From Microbacterium sp. ABRD28 (GTDB lineage: Bacteria; Actinomycetota; Actinomycetes; Actinomycetales; Microbacteriaceae), in NCBI RefSeq assembly GCF_003850245.1, contig NZ_CP031015.1, forward strand, positions 3,202,666 through 3,266,665: 64,000 nt of DNA. The letters run 5' to 3'. Position 1 is the first letter of the stretch. Each line of letters starts with the position of its first letter. Below are positions 54,402-62,474 of this stretch, in pieces. The position numbers and the translations under genes were made by a program. The notes under the pieces are model-generated. The model had not been told where the DNA came from. It saw only the letters and a list, made by a program, of their open reading frames with translations, and made no database searches.

Positions 54402-55897
54402 CCCCCGCCGGGCGCGGTCCCGGCCCGTTCGTACCCATCGCTCGGCACCGGGAGCACGTCTTCGACCTCGATCTGGCGGAGGACGAGGCGCCGCATCAGG
54501 TCGGCGAGCACGTCTCGGTGCTCGGGCGCGGCAGAGACATCGCGGATCTCAGCGGGATCGGTCGGCAGGTGATGAAGGCGGATGACGGGCCTGGCCGCAT
54601 CGGCGTGTTCGACGATGAGCTTCCACGGCCCTGAGCGCAGCATCCTCATGCGCCCGGCCTGGGTGACCGCGTTCAGCTCATCGAAGGTCGGTGCGCCCTC
54701 GGGCTCACCCCCGACGGGAAGACCGGGAAGGGGGCGCCCGTCGAGCCCTCGAGGCGTAAACCGCGCGCCACCGATTCCCTGCTCGCCGTAGACGTCGTCG
54801 AATCGGTCGGGCTGTTCCGACGCCGTCCACACTCCTCGCAGAGACCGGCCCTGCACCCCGACGGGCACCCCGACCCCGAGGTAGTCGCACACCGTCGGGA
54901 GGATGTCGGCGAGGCTTACCAGCTGCGCGTCAATGCGACCCCGCTCCGCAACGTCGGGACCTGAGACGACCAGGGGCACGCGCATGAGGAAATCGGAGAT
55001 CCCGGCGCCCTTGCGCATCAGGCCGTACTCCCCGAAGTAGTCGCCGTGATCGGAGGTCACGAGAAGGAGCGTGTCGTCGAGAACGCCGCGTTCGGCGAGC
55101 CCGGCGGTGAACCGTGCGATCTGATCGTCGATGAGGCGGAGCATGCCGAGGTAGTTCGCGCGCGCACGCGGGATCTTCTCGCTGTAGTCGGGTTCCCCGC
55201 TCTCACCGATCCGGCGCAGATGCCGGTATTCGAAGGGGGCGTCGTCGAGGAACTCCGCGCCCACGCGCGGGTCGGGGATGTCCTCCGGCGGGAAGACGTC
55301 GAAGTAGCCCGCCGGCGCCTGGTAGGGATTGTGGGGTTCGGGGAAGGCGAGGTAGAGCAGGAAGGGAGCGTCCGATTCGAGCGCGTCGAGCCACCCCAGC
55401 GCGTGACTGACCAGACGGTGCGGATTCTGCACCTCGACGCCGCCCGGCGACGGCGAGGTCGACGTGCGATGACGCAGGTGCGTCAGCCACTCGTCGAAGG
55501 CCTCCTCCTCCGCGCTGCGCGGACCGGTGATCTGCCCGTTGTGGCTGAACTCGATGTACTCGTCGACGTCTCGCGCCTCGAGGTAGGTGTGGTTCTTCCC
55601 CACCAGAGCCGTGGCGTAGCCCGCCGCGCGGGCGACCGAGAAGATGTCCGCCGTGCGAAGAGCGCTGTCGCGGGCCGCATTCTGCGTCACCCCGTGCGCA
55701 CTGGGGAACCGCCCGGTGAGCACGCTCGTTCGCGCCGGGGCGCATACCGGCGCTGTCGTGTATGCGCCGGAGAACCACGCGCCGCGCTGCGCCAATGTGT
55801 CGACGAAGGGCGTCACATCCAGGGGGTAGCCCTCCCGCCGGGTGAGGTCGGCCCGCTGCTGATCGGTGATGATGACGACGACGTTCGTGTGTCTCAT
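54389..55897 (-). CDS. Cytoplasmic Cys-type sulfatase
   Basis: A 502-residue alkaline-phosphatase-fold sulfatase. Metal-binding Asp12 lies in IITDQQ; the maturation motif CAPARTSVLTGR (Cys52-x-Pro-x-Arg) is where Cys is oxidised to formylglycine. GKNHTYLE, FPEPHNPY and SDHGDYFGEYGL supply further metal and sulfate ligands. No signal peptide is present, so it desulfates imported sugars. I start at 55897 (MRHTNVV), whose ATG overlaps the GH51 stop. A matching formylglycine-generating enzyme is encoded at 60654-61511. Confidence 0.88.
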   Translation of the reverse strand: MRHTNVVVIITDQQRADLTRREGYPLDVTPFVDTLAQRGAWFSGAYTTAPVCAPARTSVLTGRFPSAHGVTQNAARDSALRTADIFSVARAAGYATALVGKNHTYLEARDVDEYIEFSHNGQITGPRSAEEEAFDEWLTHLRHRTSTSPSPGGVEVQNPHRLVSHALGWLDALESDAPFLLYLAFPEPHNPYQAPAGYFDVFPPEDIPDPRVGAEFLDDAPFEYRHLRRIGESGEPDYSEKIPRARANYLGMLRLIDDQIARFTAGLAERGVLDDTLLLVTSDHGDYFGEYGLMRKGAGISDFLMRVPLVVSGPDVAERGRIDAQLVSLADILPTVCDYLGVGVPVGVQGRSLRGVWTASEQPDRFDDVYGEQGIGGARFTPRGLDGRPLPGLPVGGEPEGAPTFDELNAVTQAGRMRMLRSGPWKLIVEHADAARPVIRLHHLPTDPAEIRDVSAAPEHRDVLADLMRRLVLRQIEVEDVLPVPSDGYERAGTAPGGGQRT

Positions 55898-57480
55898 CCT
55901 TCGTCCGCCTCGGCATCCACGAGCCGCACCATCGTCCACGACACCGGTGGGAGCTGCACCGACAGCGCGCCTGGCTGTTGCCGGACAGACCGGTTCGGTC
56001 GAGGACTGACCCGATCGGGGAAGACGGCGGAATTTTGCGCATCGAGATCCGGGTCGTGGAGCGTCACCGCTTCGGCCACGACCAGCACGGCCAGGGCGCC
56101 GCTCAACTCGACGGTGACCTCTGCCGCGGCCGACTCGTGACGGTTCACGAGGAAGACCGCGCCCCCACGACCCGGGTCATGCGTTGCCGCGACGGAGACG
56201 AAGGGCGTGTCGCCATGGACGGCTGTGTGGTGACCGGGGGTATCGATCACGACGTCGAGGCTCCGCCCTCGGGCGTGGCGCGCGGTCAGCGCGAAGGGGT
56301 GGAAGGTGGCTTTTCGCCATGCCGGCCCGTTGTCCGGAGCGGCGATCGGCGCGATGACGTTCACGATCTGGGCCAACGAGGCGCTTCGCACCCGATCCGC
56401 GTGCCGGAGCAACGACATGAGGAGGTCTCCGACCACCACCCCGTCGGTGACGGTGTAGTCCTCCTCGCTGAGCGGGGGCGCCAGTGGCCAATCATCCGCA
56501 GCCCGGGGCAGCTGCTCGGGCAGACGGGAGGAGTACCACACGTTCCATTCGTCGAAGGAGACCGCGATGGTCTTGCTGCTCCCCCGCACGGCTTTGACGT
56601 GATCCGCCGTCGCGACGACAGCGTCGATGAAGCGGTCCATGTTCACCGCGGAACCGAGGAACGAGGCGCGATCGTCCGGCTCGGGTTCGTAGTACGCGTG
56701 ACACGAAAGGTAGTCCACGTCGTCGTACGTGTGGGTGAGGACCACCTTCTCCCACTCCCCGAAGGTCGGCATCGCCGCGTGAGAGGACCCGCAGGCCACC
56801 AGCTCGAGATCCGGATCGACCTGCCGCATGGCCTTGGCGGTCTGCGCAGCGAGTATGCCGTAGTCCTCGGGGGTGCGCTGACCCAGCTGCCAGGGACCGT
56901 CCATCTCGTTTCCCAGACACCACATCTTCACGCCGAACGGCTCGGCGCGCCCGTTCTCGGAGCGCCACTGCGACAAGCGCGTCGGCGCGGAGATGTTGAC
57001 GTACTCCAGGAACTCGATCGCCTCCCGCGTACCCCGCGTTCCGAGATTGACGGCGAGCATGAGTTCCGCGTCGACCTCGCTGAGCCATTCTGCGAATTCG
57101 TGAATGCCTACCTCATTGGTCTCACTGCTGTGCCAGGCCAGGTTCAGGCGCGTCGGCCGAAGCTCCCGGGGGCCGACGCTGTCCTCCCAATGGAAGCCCG
57201 AGACGAAGTTGCCGCCGGGATAGCGGACGGTGGTCACACCTAACTCGCGAACAAGGTCGATCACATCGCGTCGGAACCCGCGCTCGTCCGCACTCGGATG
57301 ACCGGGGGCGTAGATGCCTCCGTACACCCCGCGGCCCATGTGCTCGACGAAGCCTCCGAAAAGACGCCGATCGATGTCGCCGACGACTCGTTCGGAGTCC
57401 AGCGCGACCCGCACGCGCAACGGGCTTTCCCGTCCGAGGGGGTCGTCTGCCACCTCTGCGCGCTGCATGGACATAGTCAT
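55894..57480 (-). CDS. Alpha-L-arabinofuranosidase, family GH51
   Basis: A 528-residue intracellular retaining hydrolase. The acid/base Glu192 is in WCLGNEMDGPW and the nucleophile, about Glu311, in VSFDEWNVWY. GGFVEHMGRGVYGGIYAPG, VRYPGGNFVSGFHWEDSVGP and RPTRLNLAWHSSETNEVG are GH51 hallmarks, and the beta-sandwich C-terminal domain is intact. The start is taken at 57480 because that ATG overlaps the permease stop; ATGs at 57474 and 57468 are alternatives. It should release arabinose from imported arabino-oligosaccharides. Confidence 0.93.
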   Translation of the reverse strand: MTMSMQRAEVADDPLGRESPLRVRVALDSERVVGDIDRRLFGGFVEHMGRGVYGGIYAPGHPSADERGFRRDVIDLVRELGVTTVRYPGGNFVSGFHWEDSVGPRELRPTRLNLAWHSSETNEVGIHEFAEWLSEVDAELMLAVNLGTRGTREAIEFLEYVNISAPTRLSQWRSENGRAEPFGVKMWCLGNEMDGPWQLGQRTPEDYGILAAQTAKAMRQVDPDLELVACGSSHAAMPTFGEWEKVVLTHTYDDVDYLSCHAYYEPEPDDRASFLGSAVNMDRFIDAVVATADHVKAVRGSSKTIAVSFDEWNVWYSSRLPEQLPRAADDWPLAPPLSEEDYTVTDGVVVGDLLMSLLRHADRVRSASLAQIVNVIAPIAAPDNGPAWRKATFHPFALTARHARGRSLDVVIDTPGHHTAVHGDTPFVSVAATHDPGRGGAVFLVNRHESAAAEVTVELSGALAVLVVAEAVTLHDPDLDAQNSAVFPDRVSPRPNRSVRQQPGALSVQLPPVSWTMVRLVDAEADEG

Positions 57481-58325
57481 CCCTTGACCCCTCCTTCGGT
57501 GAGCCCCGCGAGCACCTGGCGCTGGGCGATGATGTAGACGATCACGAGCGGCAGACTCGACAGGACCACGTGGGCGAAGACCTCGTTCCAGCGGATGATG
57601 TTCATCGACGCGGAGGCGAACGAGAACAGTGCCACCGGCAGCGTCGCGTTGTCGGGACCGCGCAACAGAAGCTGAGCGAAGAACAGGTCGTTCCACACGG
57701 CGATGATCAACAGCACGGCGCCGACGAACATCACCGGCCGAAGAAGCGGCAGGAGGATCTGGAAGAACGTGCGCACTCGTGACGCACCGTCGATGGCCGC
57801 CGACTCCTCGATCTCCATCGGAATGCCCTTGACGAACCCGGTGGCGAGGAAGACGAAGAGACCCATCTTCGTGCCGATCATCATGAGGGCGTATCCCGCC
57901 AACGACCCGTCGATCCCCAGCGTCGTCAGCACGAAGATCGTGGGGATCACGGCGGGCGGAAGCAGGATGGACAGGGCACTGAGGTAGTACAGGCCCTGCA
58001 GCGTCATGGAGCGCGAACGCGCATAGGCCCATGCGGCCATCGCGCCGAGGATCAGCACCGCGGCGATCGTGGGGATCGCCACGAGAAGACTGTTCCGCAG
58101 GCCCGTCAGGTAGTTGCCGTCCGCGAAGACGGCAGCGTAGTTCTCCAGCAGTCGCCACTCCTCAGGGAGGGCGAGGGTGAGGTCGGCGGCAGCCCGCTCT
58201 GTCTTGAAGGAGTTCACGACCAGCAGCCAGAGCGGAACGAGCACCCAGGGAACGGCGAAGAGAGCCAAAAGGATGTAGCGGATGCCGCCGGTGATTCGAG
58301 TCCGACGCGCGAGAGCGGAGCTCAT
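57477..58325 (-). CDS. Carbohydrate ABC transporter permease (MalG type)
   Basis: A 282-residue permease with six spans. The EAA loop is EIEESAAIDGASRVRTFFQILLPLLRPV, and the C-terminus RQVLAGLTEGGVKG is the usual MalG-type end. The ATG at 58325 overlaps the preceding permease stop. The ATPase is not encoded locally. Works with the MalF-type permease and the binding protein of the AGAACGTTCT regulon. Confidence 0.92.
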   Translation of the reverse strand: MSSALARRTRITGGIRYILLALFAVPWVLVPLWLLVVNSFKTERAAADLTLALPEEWRLLENYAAVFADGNYLTGLRNSLLVAIPTIAAVLILGAMAAWAYARSRSMTLQGLYYLSALSILLPPAVIPTIFVLTTLGIDGSLAGYALMMIGTKMGLFVFLATGFVKGIPMEIEESAAIDGASRVRTFFQILLPLLRPVMFVGAVLLIIAVWNDLFFAQLLLRGPDNATLPVALFSFASASMNIIRWNEVFAHVVLSSLPLVIVYIIAQRQVLAGLTEGGVKG

Positions 58326-59266
58326 GCGGAGATCTCCCTTCTGCGCAGCCACGAGACGAGTGGGATCGCGACGACGATCACGAGGAGCGTCACGAAGAGG
58401 TTCAGCGAACTGGCCACGCCGAAGAACGAATAGCCGAACTGCTGAACGACGGCGAAGTTGAGTGTCGAGGTGCTGTCACCGGGGCCACCCTGGGTCATCG
58501 AGGCGACGACATCGTAGGCGGTGAGGGCACCGATCAGGGTGGTGACCACGTTGAAGGTGAACGCGGGCGCGAGAAGCGGGAAGGTGACCTTCCAGAATCT
58601 CGTCCAGGGCGGCGCCCCGTCGATCTCAGCCGCTTCGAGAAGCTCACGCGGCACGCTGTTGATGCCGGCGATGTAGACCAGAGTGGCGATACCGCACCAC
58701 TTCCAGGCATCGACGAAAGCCACCGAGAACAGAGCCCACACGGGGTCGCCGAGCCAGGCGAAGCTGAAGCCGGGGACGACCACACCGATGGCCGCGTTGA
58801 GCGGCCCCTCCGGGTCGAGGATCGCCCGCCAGATGTAGCCGCCTGCCAGCGGCGAGATGAGGACCGGGAGGAAGAAGAGCGAGCGGAAGAACGTGTTGCC
58901 CCACGTGTTGTCCCGTAGCGCGAAAGCCAGCGACAGACTCACGACGTTCTGCACGAGCATGCAGATGACGGCGTACACCACCGTGACAGCGGTGCTGGTC
59001 CACAGGATGCCGCGCGAAGCGAGGAGTTCGAAGTTCGACAGTCCCACCAAGGCGATGTCCGAGGAGTATCCGGTCCACGACGAGAAGGCGAACGGGAGGT
59101 TCAGCAGGAACGGAACGGTGAAGAAGACGCAGATGAGGACGATCGAGGGGATGATGAACGGCCACGTGCGGCGGGTGACACGCCGCCGGGGGCGAGGCCC
59201 CGCGGGGAGCGCCGAAGCACTCCCCGCGGGGCTGCTCACCGGAGGGGCCTGGAGCTGCGTCACCAT
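58322..59266 (-). CDS. Carbohydrate ABC transporter permease (MalF type)
   Basis: A 314-residue permease. A Pro/Ala-rich cytoplasmic N-terminus (about 1-30) precedes six spans. The EAA loop is ELLEAAEIDGAPPWTRFWKVTFPLLAPAF, and TQGGPGDSTSTLNFAVVQQFGYSFF is typical. Its ATG lies inside the 3' end of the binding-protein gene; a GTG one codon later is also possible. Confidence 0.92.
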   Translation of the reverse strand: MVTQLQAPPVSSPAGSASALPAGPRPRRRVTRRTWPFIIPSIVLICVFFTVPFLLNLPFAFSSWTGYSSDIALVGLSNFELLASRGILWTSTAVTVVYAVICMLVQNVVSLSLAFALRDNTWGNTFFRSLFFLPVLISPLAGGYIWRAILDPEGPLNAAIGVVVPGFSFAWLGDPVWALFSVAFVDAWKWCGIATLVYIAGINSVPRELLEAAEIDGAPPWTRFWKVTFPLLAPAFTFNVVTTLIGALTAYDVVASMTQGGPGDSTSTLNFAVVQQFGYSFFGVASSLNLFVTLLVIVVAIPLVSWLRRREISA

Positions 59267-60540
59267 CCGTCGATTCCGGCGGCGCCGGCGGCCTGCTGCA
59301 CGGACAACGCCAATTCCTTGGCTCCGTCGGTGGGATTGGACTGGTCGGCGAGGATCTTCGTGGTGACGTCCTTGAGCACCACGAATCCGGGGATCCCCGC
59401 ATTGACGCCGGGAGAGGCGGTCTCCGCTGCCTTCTGGAAGGACAACTGGAGTTCCGAGAATCCCTCGGGAGTCGTCGCGCCCTCGTAGACGGGGAACAGC
59501 GGACCGGAGTCGACCATGTCCTGGTACCCGGCGCCCGTGACGAACTCGATGAACTGCCGCGCGGCCGCTTCTTTCGCGGCATCCCCCGTCTTGGGAGCGT
59601 AGAAAGTGCCGAAGGGGCCGTAGTTGGCGGTTGCCATCTGCTCCGAGAGAGACAGCCCGACGAAGCCGACGGTCTCATCGAGCAGGTCGCGGTCGCCGCC
59701 GATGTATGTGACGAGGCTGTCGTAGAAGTTCGAGTGCAGCACCGTCACCGCGGCCTCGCCGTCGATGACCGCGGCCAGGGAATCCTCGAAGCTGGTGGTG
59801 GTCGCGTCGGCGTTGAAGCATCCACCCGCCTTGAGGTCGGAGTAGAGGGTCAACCCGGCGACGAGCGGCCCGTCCGGATCGTCCAGGGTCTCTTCCTTGC
59901 TCAGCACCGCCTCGGCGTAGGCGCCGTCCTGGTTGGCCTCTGCCATCGACAACAGCGGGATGAGCTGGGTAGGCCACCCGCTGGCGCCTGATTCGATGAT
60001 CGGGTCGATTCCCGTGCCCTGCAGGGAGGCGCACATCTCGACGAGATCGGCCATCGATGCTGGGGGCTCCAGACCGTTGTCGGCGAGAACGGCCTTGTTG
60101 TAGTAGAAGCCGTAGACCTCGGGGAACTGCGTGATCGCACCATAGACCGTGTCGTCGATGGTGACGGTGGCGAAGGCCTTCGAGACGAAGTCCATATCGG
60201 ACAGGTCTTGGAAGTTCTCCGCGGGGTTGAGGGGATATACGAGCGAGGGAATCGCGTGGTAGGTGAGGATGTCGGGGCGGTCGCCCGTGGCCCACCGCGT
60301 GGTCGTGGCGTTCTCGAAGCCGTCACAGGGGATGTCGACGAGCTCCAGGGTGATGCCGGACTCCGCCTCGAAGGCCTCGTAGAGCCCCTCGACCTCGGGG
60401 GTCACGCATGCCCCGTGCCAGAGGGTGAGGGATGTCACCTCCTCCCCGGCATCGGTCGATTCTGCGGTACCAGCGCATCCGCTCACGGCGAGCGCGATCA
60501 CCGCGACGCCGGATGCGGCCATGAGGCGACGATCAAGCAT
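59260..60540 (-). CDS. Extracellular solute-binding lipoprotein of the arabinoside/sulfated-sugar transporter
   Basis: A 426-residue binding protein with lipoprotein signal MLDRRLMAASGVAVIALAVSGC (lipobox VSGC). The mature protein has TSLTLWHGACVTPEVEGLYEAFEAESGI and the usual two-lobe pattern. AAGGAG lies seven bases before the ATG. It is the first gene of the operon driven by the triple-operator promoter at 60573-60617. Its ligand may be an arabinose-containing, possibly sulfated oligosaccharide; this is inferred from the hydrolase and sulfatase encoded downstream. Confidence 0.92.
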   Translation of the reverse strand: MLDRRLMAASGVAVIALAVSGCAGTAESTDAGEEVTSLTLWHGACVTPEVEGLYEAFEAESGITLELVDIPCDGFENATTTRWATGDRPDILTYHAIPSLVYPLNPAENFQDLSDMDFVSKAFATVTIDDTVYGAITQFPEVYGFYYNKAVLADNGLEPPASMADLVEMCASLQGTGIDPIIESGASGWPTQLIPLLSMAEANQDGAYAEAVLSKEETLDDPDGPLVAGLTLYSDLKAGGCFNADATTTSFEDSLAAVIDGEAAVTVLHSNFYDSLVTYIGGDRDLLDETVGFVGLSLSEQMATANYGPFGTFYAPKTGDAAKEAAARQFIEFVTGAGYQDMVDSGPLFPVYEGATTPEGFSELQLSFQKAAETASPGVNAGIPGFVVLKDVTTKILADQSNPTDGAKELALSVQQAAGAAGIDGW

Positions 60541-60572
60541 GTGACACTCCTTCGGGTCTCGCTCTCGAGCAG

Positions 60573-60617
60573 AGAACGTTCTCGAAGAACGTTATCGAAG
60601 AACGTTCTCTCCAACAA
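60573..60617 (-). promoter_or_regulatory. Promoter with three LacI-type operators
   Basis: On the minus strand TTGTTG (60617-60612) and TAACGT (60594-60589) are 17 bp apart. Three palindromes lie at 60599-60608 (AGAACGTTCT), 60586-60595 (AGAACGTTAT) and 60573-60582 (AGAACGTTCT), each offset by 13 bp. They cover the spacer, the -10 and the start point. The outer two match the operator of the LacI gene at 53293-53302. Confidence 0.8.
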
Positions 60618-60653
60618 GAGTCATTTTCGACCGTTCACTTGGAATCGTCGTCG

Positions 60654-61511
60654 TCAGCAGGCCACGGTGCGGAATCCCGTGTTTCCGGTGGAGGAGTCCG
60701 GAGTGTTCGCCGATCGGGCTGCATTCCGATAGCGGTCGCAATAGGACGGATGACAGAGGTAGCTGCCGCCGCGGATGACGCGCGTCCGCCCGCCTGCCGG
60801 GCCGCGCGGGTCGCGGCGAGGCGAAATGTCGTAGTAACCCGGGTCGTACCAGTCGGCACACCATTCCCAGACGTTGCCGACGCACTGCCACAGTCCCCAG
60901 CCATTAGGAGAGAACGTTCGCACGGGGGCGGTGGTGAGGAACCCATCGGTGCCGGCGTTATCGACCGGGAACTCGCCCTGGAAGATGTTCGCGCGCCACC
61001 CGGCGTCATCCACCTCCGCGTCACCCCAGGGAAACCGTGCGGCCTCCTGACCGCCGCGAGCAGCGAACTCCCACTCCGCCTCGGAGGGGAGGCGCCGATC
61101 GGCCCACGCGCAGTAGGCGGCTGCGTCAGTCCAGCTGACGTGGACGACCGGGTGGTCCGCCCGCTCATCGATGTCCGAAAGGGCGCCGTCCGGATGACGC
61201 CAGTCGGCTCCGCGGACCATGAGCCACCACGGCGCACCCGTCACCGCCCCGATGACATCGTCCGGCGGGCTGCGCACCGCCGAGTGAAACACCATCGAGG
61301 CGCCCCAGCGCTCGGCGTCTGTGACATGCCCGGTGTCGTCGACGAACCGAGCGAAATCTGCCGTGGTCACGGTCGTCACGTCGATGCGGAACGGGTCCAC
61401 CTCCACGCGGTGAACCGGCCCTTCGTCCGCACGCGCCCTGACGCGGTCGGAAGACTCACCCATGAGGAACGATCCCGCGGGGATCATGGCCTGTTCGATC
61501 GTGTGCCTCAC
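60654..61511 (-). CDS. Formylglycine-generating enzyme (sulfatase-modifying factor)
   Basis: A 285-residue FGE-sulfatase-domain protein that oxidises the sulfatase Cys to formylglycine. The redox Cys pair typical of true FGEs is present near the end, Cys253 and Cys258 in RGGSYLCHPSYCDRYRNAARS; proteins of the wider fold often lack it. MIPAGSFLMGESS, HPVVHVSWTDAAAYCAWADRRLPSEAEWEFAARGG and NVWEWCADWY are fold signatures. The GTG at 61511 starts one base after the esterase stop; an internal ATG at 61487 is an alternative. Cytoplasmic; likely partner of the sulfatase at 54389. Confidence 0.9.
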   Translation of the reverse strand: MRHTIEQAMIPAGSFLMGESSDRVRARADEGPVHRVEVDPFRIDVTTVTTADFARFVDDTGHVTDAERWGASMVFHSAVRSPPDDVIGAVTGAPWWLMVRGADWRHPDGALSDIDERADHPVVHVSWTDAAAYCAWADRRLPSEAEWEFAARGGQEAARFPWGDAEVDDAGWRANIFQGEFPVDNAGTDGFLTTAPVRTFSPNGWGLWQCVGNVWEWCADWYDPGYYDISPRRDPRGPAGGRTRVIRGGSYLCHPSYCDRYRNAARSANTPDSSTGNTGFRTVAC

Positions 61512-61512
61512 G

Positions 61513-62466
61513 TCATCGGGTCCCGGTGTCGGCGTACCGAGGAACGAGATGATCCCGCACGAAGCATGCGGCATCCGCCACGATGCGCGAGGCGACGGCG
61601 CTGCCCGCCACCCCGAGCACGCCGTGGAACGTGCCCGGATAGTGGCGAAGCTCGGTGGGCACCCCCTCGCCGATCAACCGGCGGGCGAAGGCGATCCCCT
61701 CATCCCGCAGGGGGTCGAGATCGCGGGTGGAGATCAGCGTCGGCGGAAACCACGAGACATCGGGAAGGTGCGCGGGTGCCGCTTCCGCCGGCCGCGAGTA
61801 TCGGATGTCGCCGAGGTAGATGTCCCAGCTCCACTCCGCAAGCCCTCGGTTCCAGATCGGTGTGGCGGTGAACCTCCGGGCGGACGCCGTGCTGAGGTGA
61901 TCGTCGAGCACTGGTTCGAGGAGCGCCAGGAAGTCCGGGGGATGTTCCTCGCCGACGCGGGCCACGACACCGGCGGCGAGCGCGGCTCCCGCGCTCTCGC
62001 CGTAGATTCCGAGCGGCCCCGGGCCGAGCCCGAACCGGCGGGGGTCCTTTACCAGTGCCCGGTACGCCGCGGCGCAGTCATCCAGCCCCGCAGGATAGGG
62101 ATGCTCCGGGGCCAACCGGTAGTCGATGGAGCAGACGACGGTGCCCGTCCGCTCGCTCAGCTGCGCGCACACCGCGTCGTACAGCGTCGCGCTCCCCATG
62201 AAGAAGCCTCCGCCGTGGATGTGCAGCACCGTTCCCGCCGACGCGCCCGTCGGCGGCCGGTGCACGCGCAGCTCGCGCTCGGCTCCCCCGTCCGCGAAGA
62301 CGAGGTGCACCTCGGGGTCCCGCGCCGGGCGTTCTGTCATCGACGAGGCCATCAGTTCTCGCATCGCCGCCACATCGCCCGGGCGGTAGTCGGGTACCTC
62401 ATCGAGGCGGTCGGCGAGTTCCCGCAGCATCCGATCGCGACCATCGACGATCTCGTGGTCGGTCAT
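61513..62466 (-). CDS. Alpha/beta-hydrolase of the hormone-sensitive-lipase (esterase) family
   Basis: A 317-residue carboxylesterase-type hydrolase. The oxyanion motif HGGGF is at about 84-88, the nucleophile elbow GESAG has Ser158, the acid lies in STRDLDPLRDEG and the base in FHGVLG. No signal peptide. Coupled to the FGE gene downstream, it may deacetylate the same imported glycan or act on unrelated esters. Confidence 0.88.
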   Translation of the reverse strand: MTDHEIVDGRDRMLRELADRLDEVPDYRPGDVAAMRELMASSMTERPARDPEVHLVFADGGAERELRVHRPPTGASAGTVLHIHGGGFFMGSATLYDAVCAQLSERTGTVVCSIDYRLAPEHPYPAGLDDCAAAYRALVKDPRRFGLGPGPLGIYGESAGAALAAGVVARVGEEHPPDFLALLEPVLDDHLSTASARRFTATPIWNRGLAEWSWDIYLGDIRYSRPAEAAPAHLPDVSWFPPTLISTRDLDPLRDEGIAFARRLIGEGVPTELRHYPGTFHGVLGVAGSAVASRIVADAACFVRDHLVPRYADTGTR

Positions 62467-62474
62467 CTCACTCC

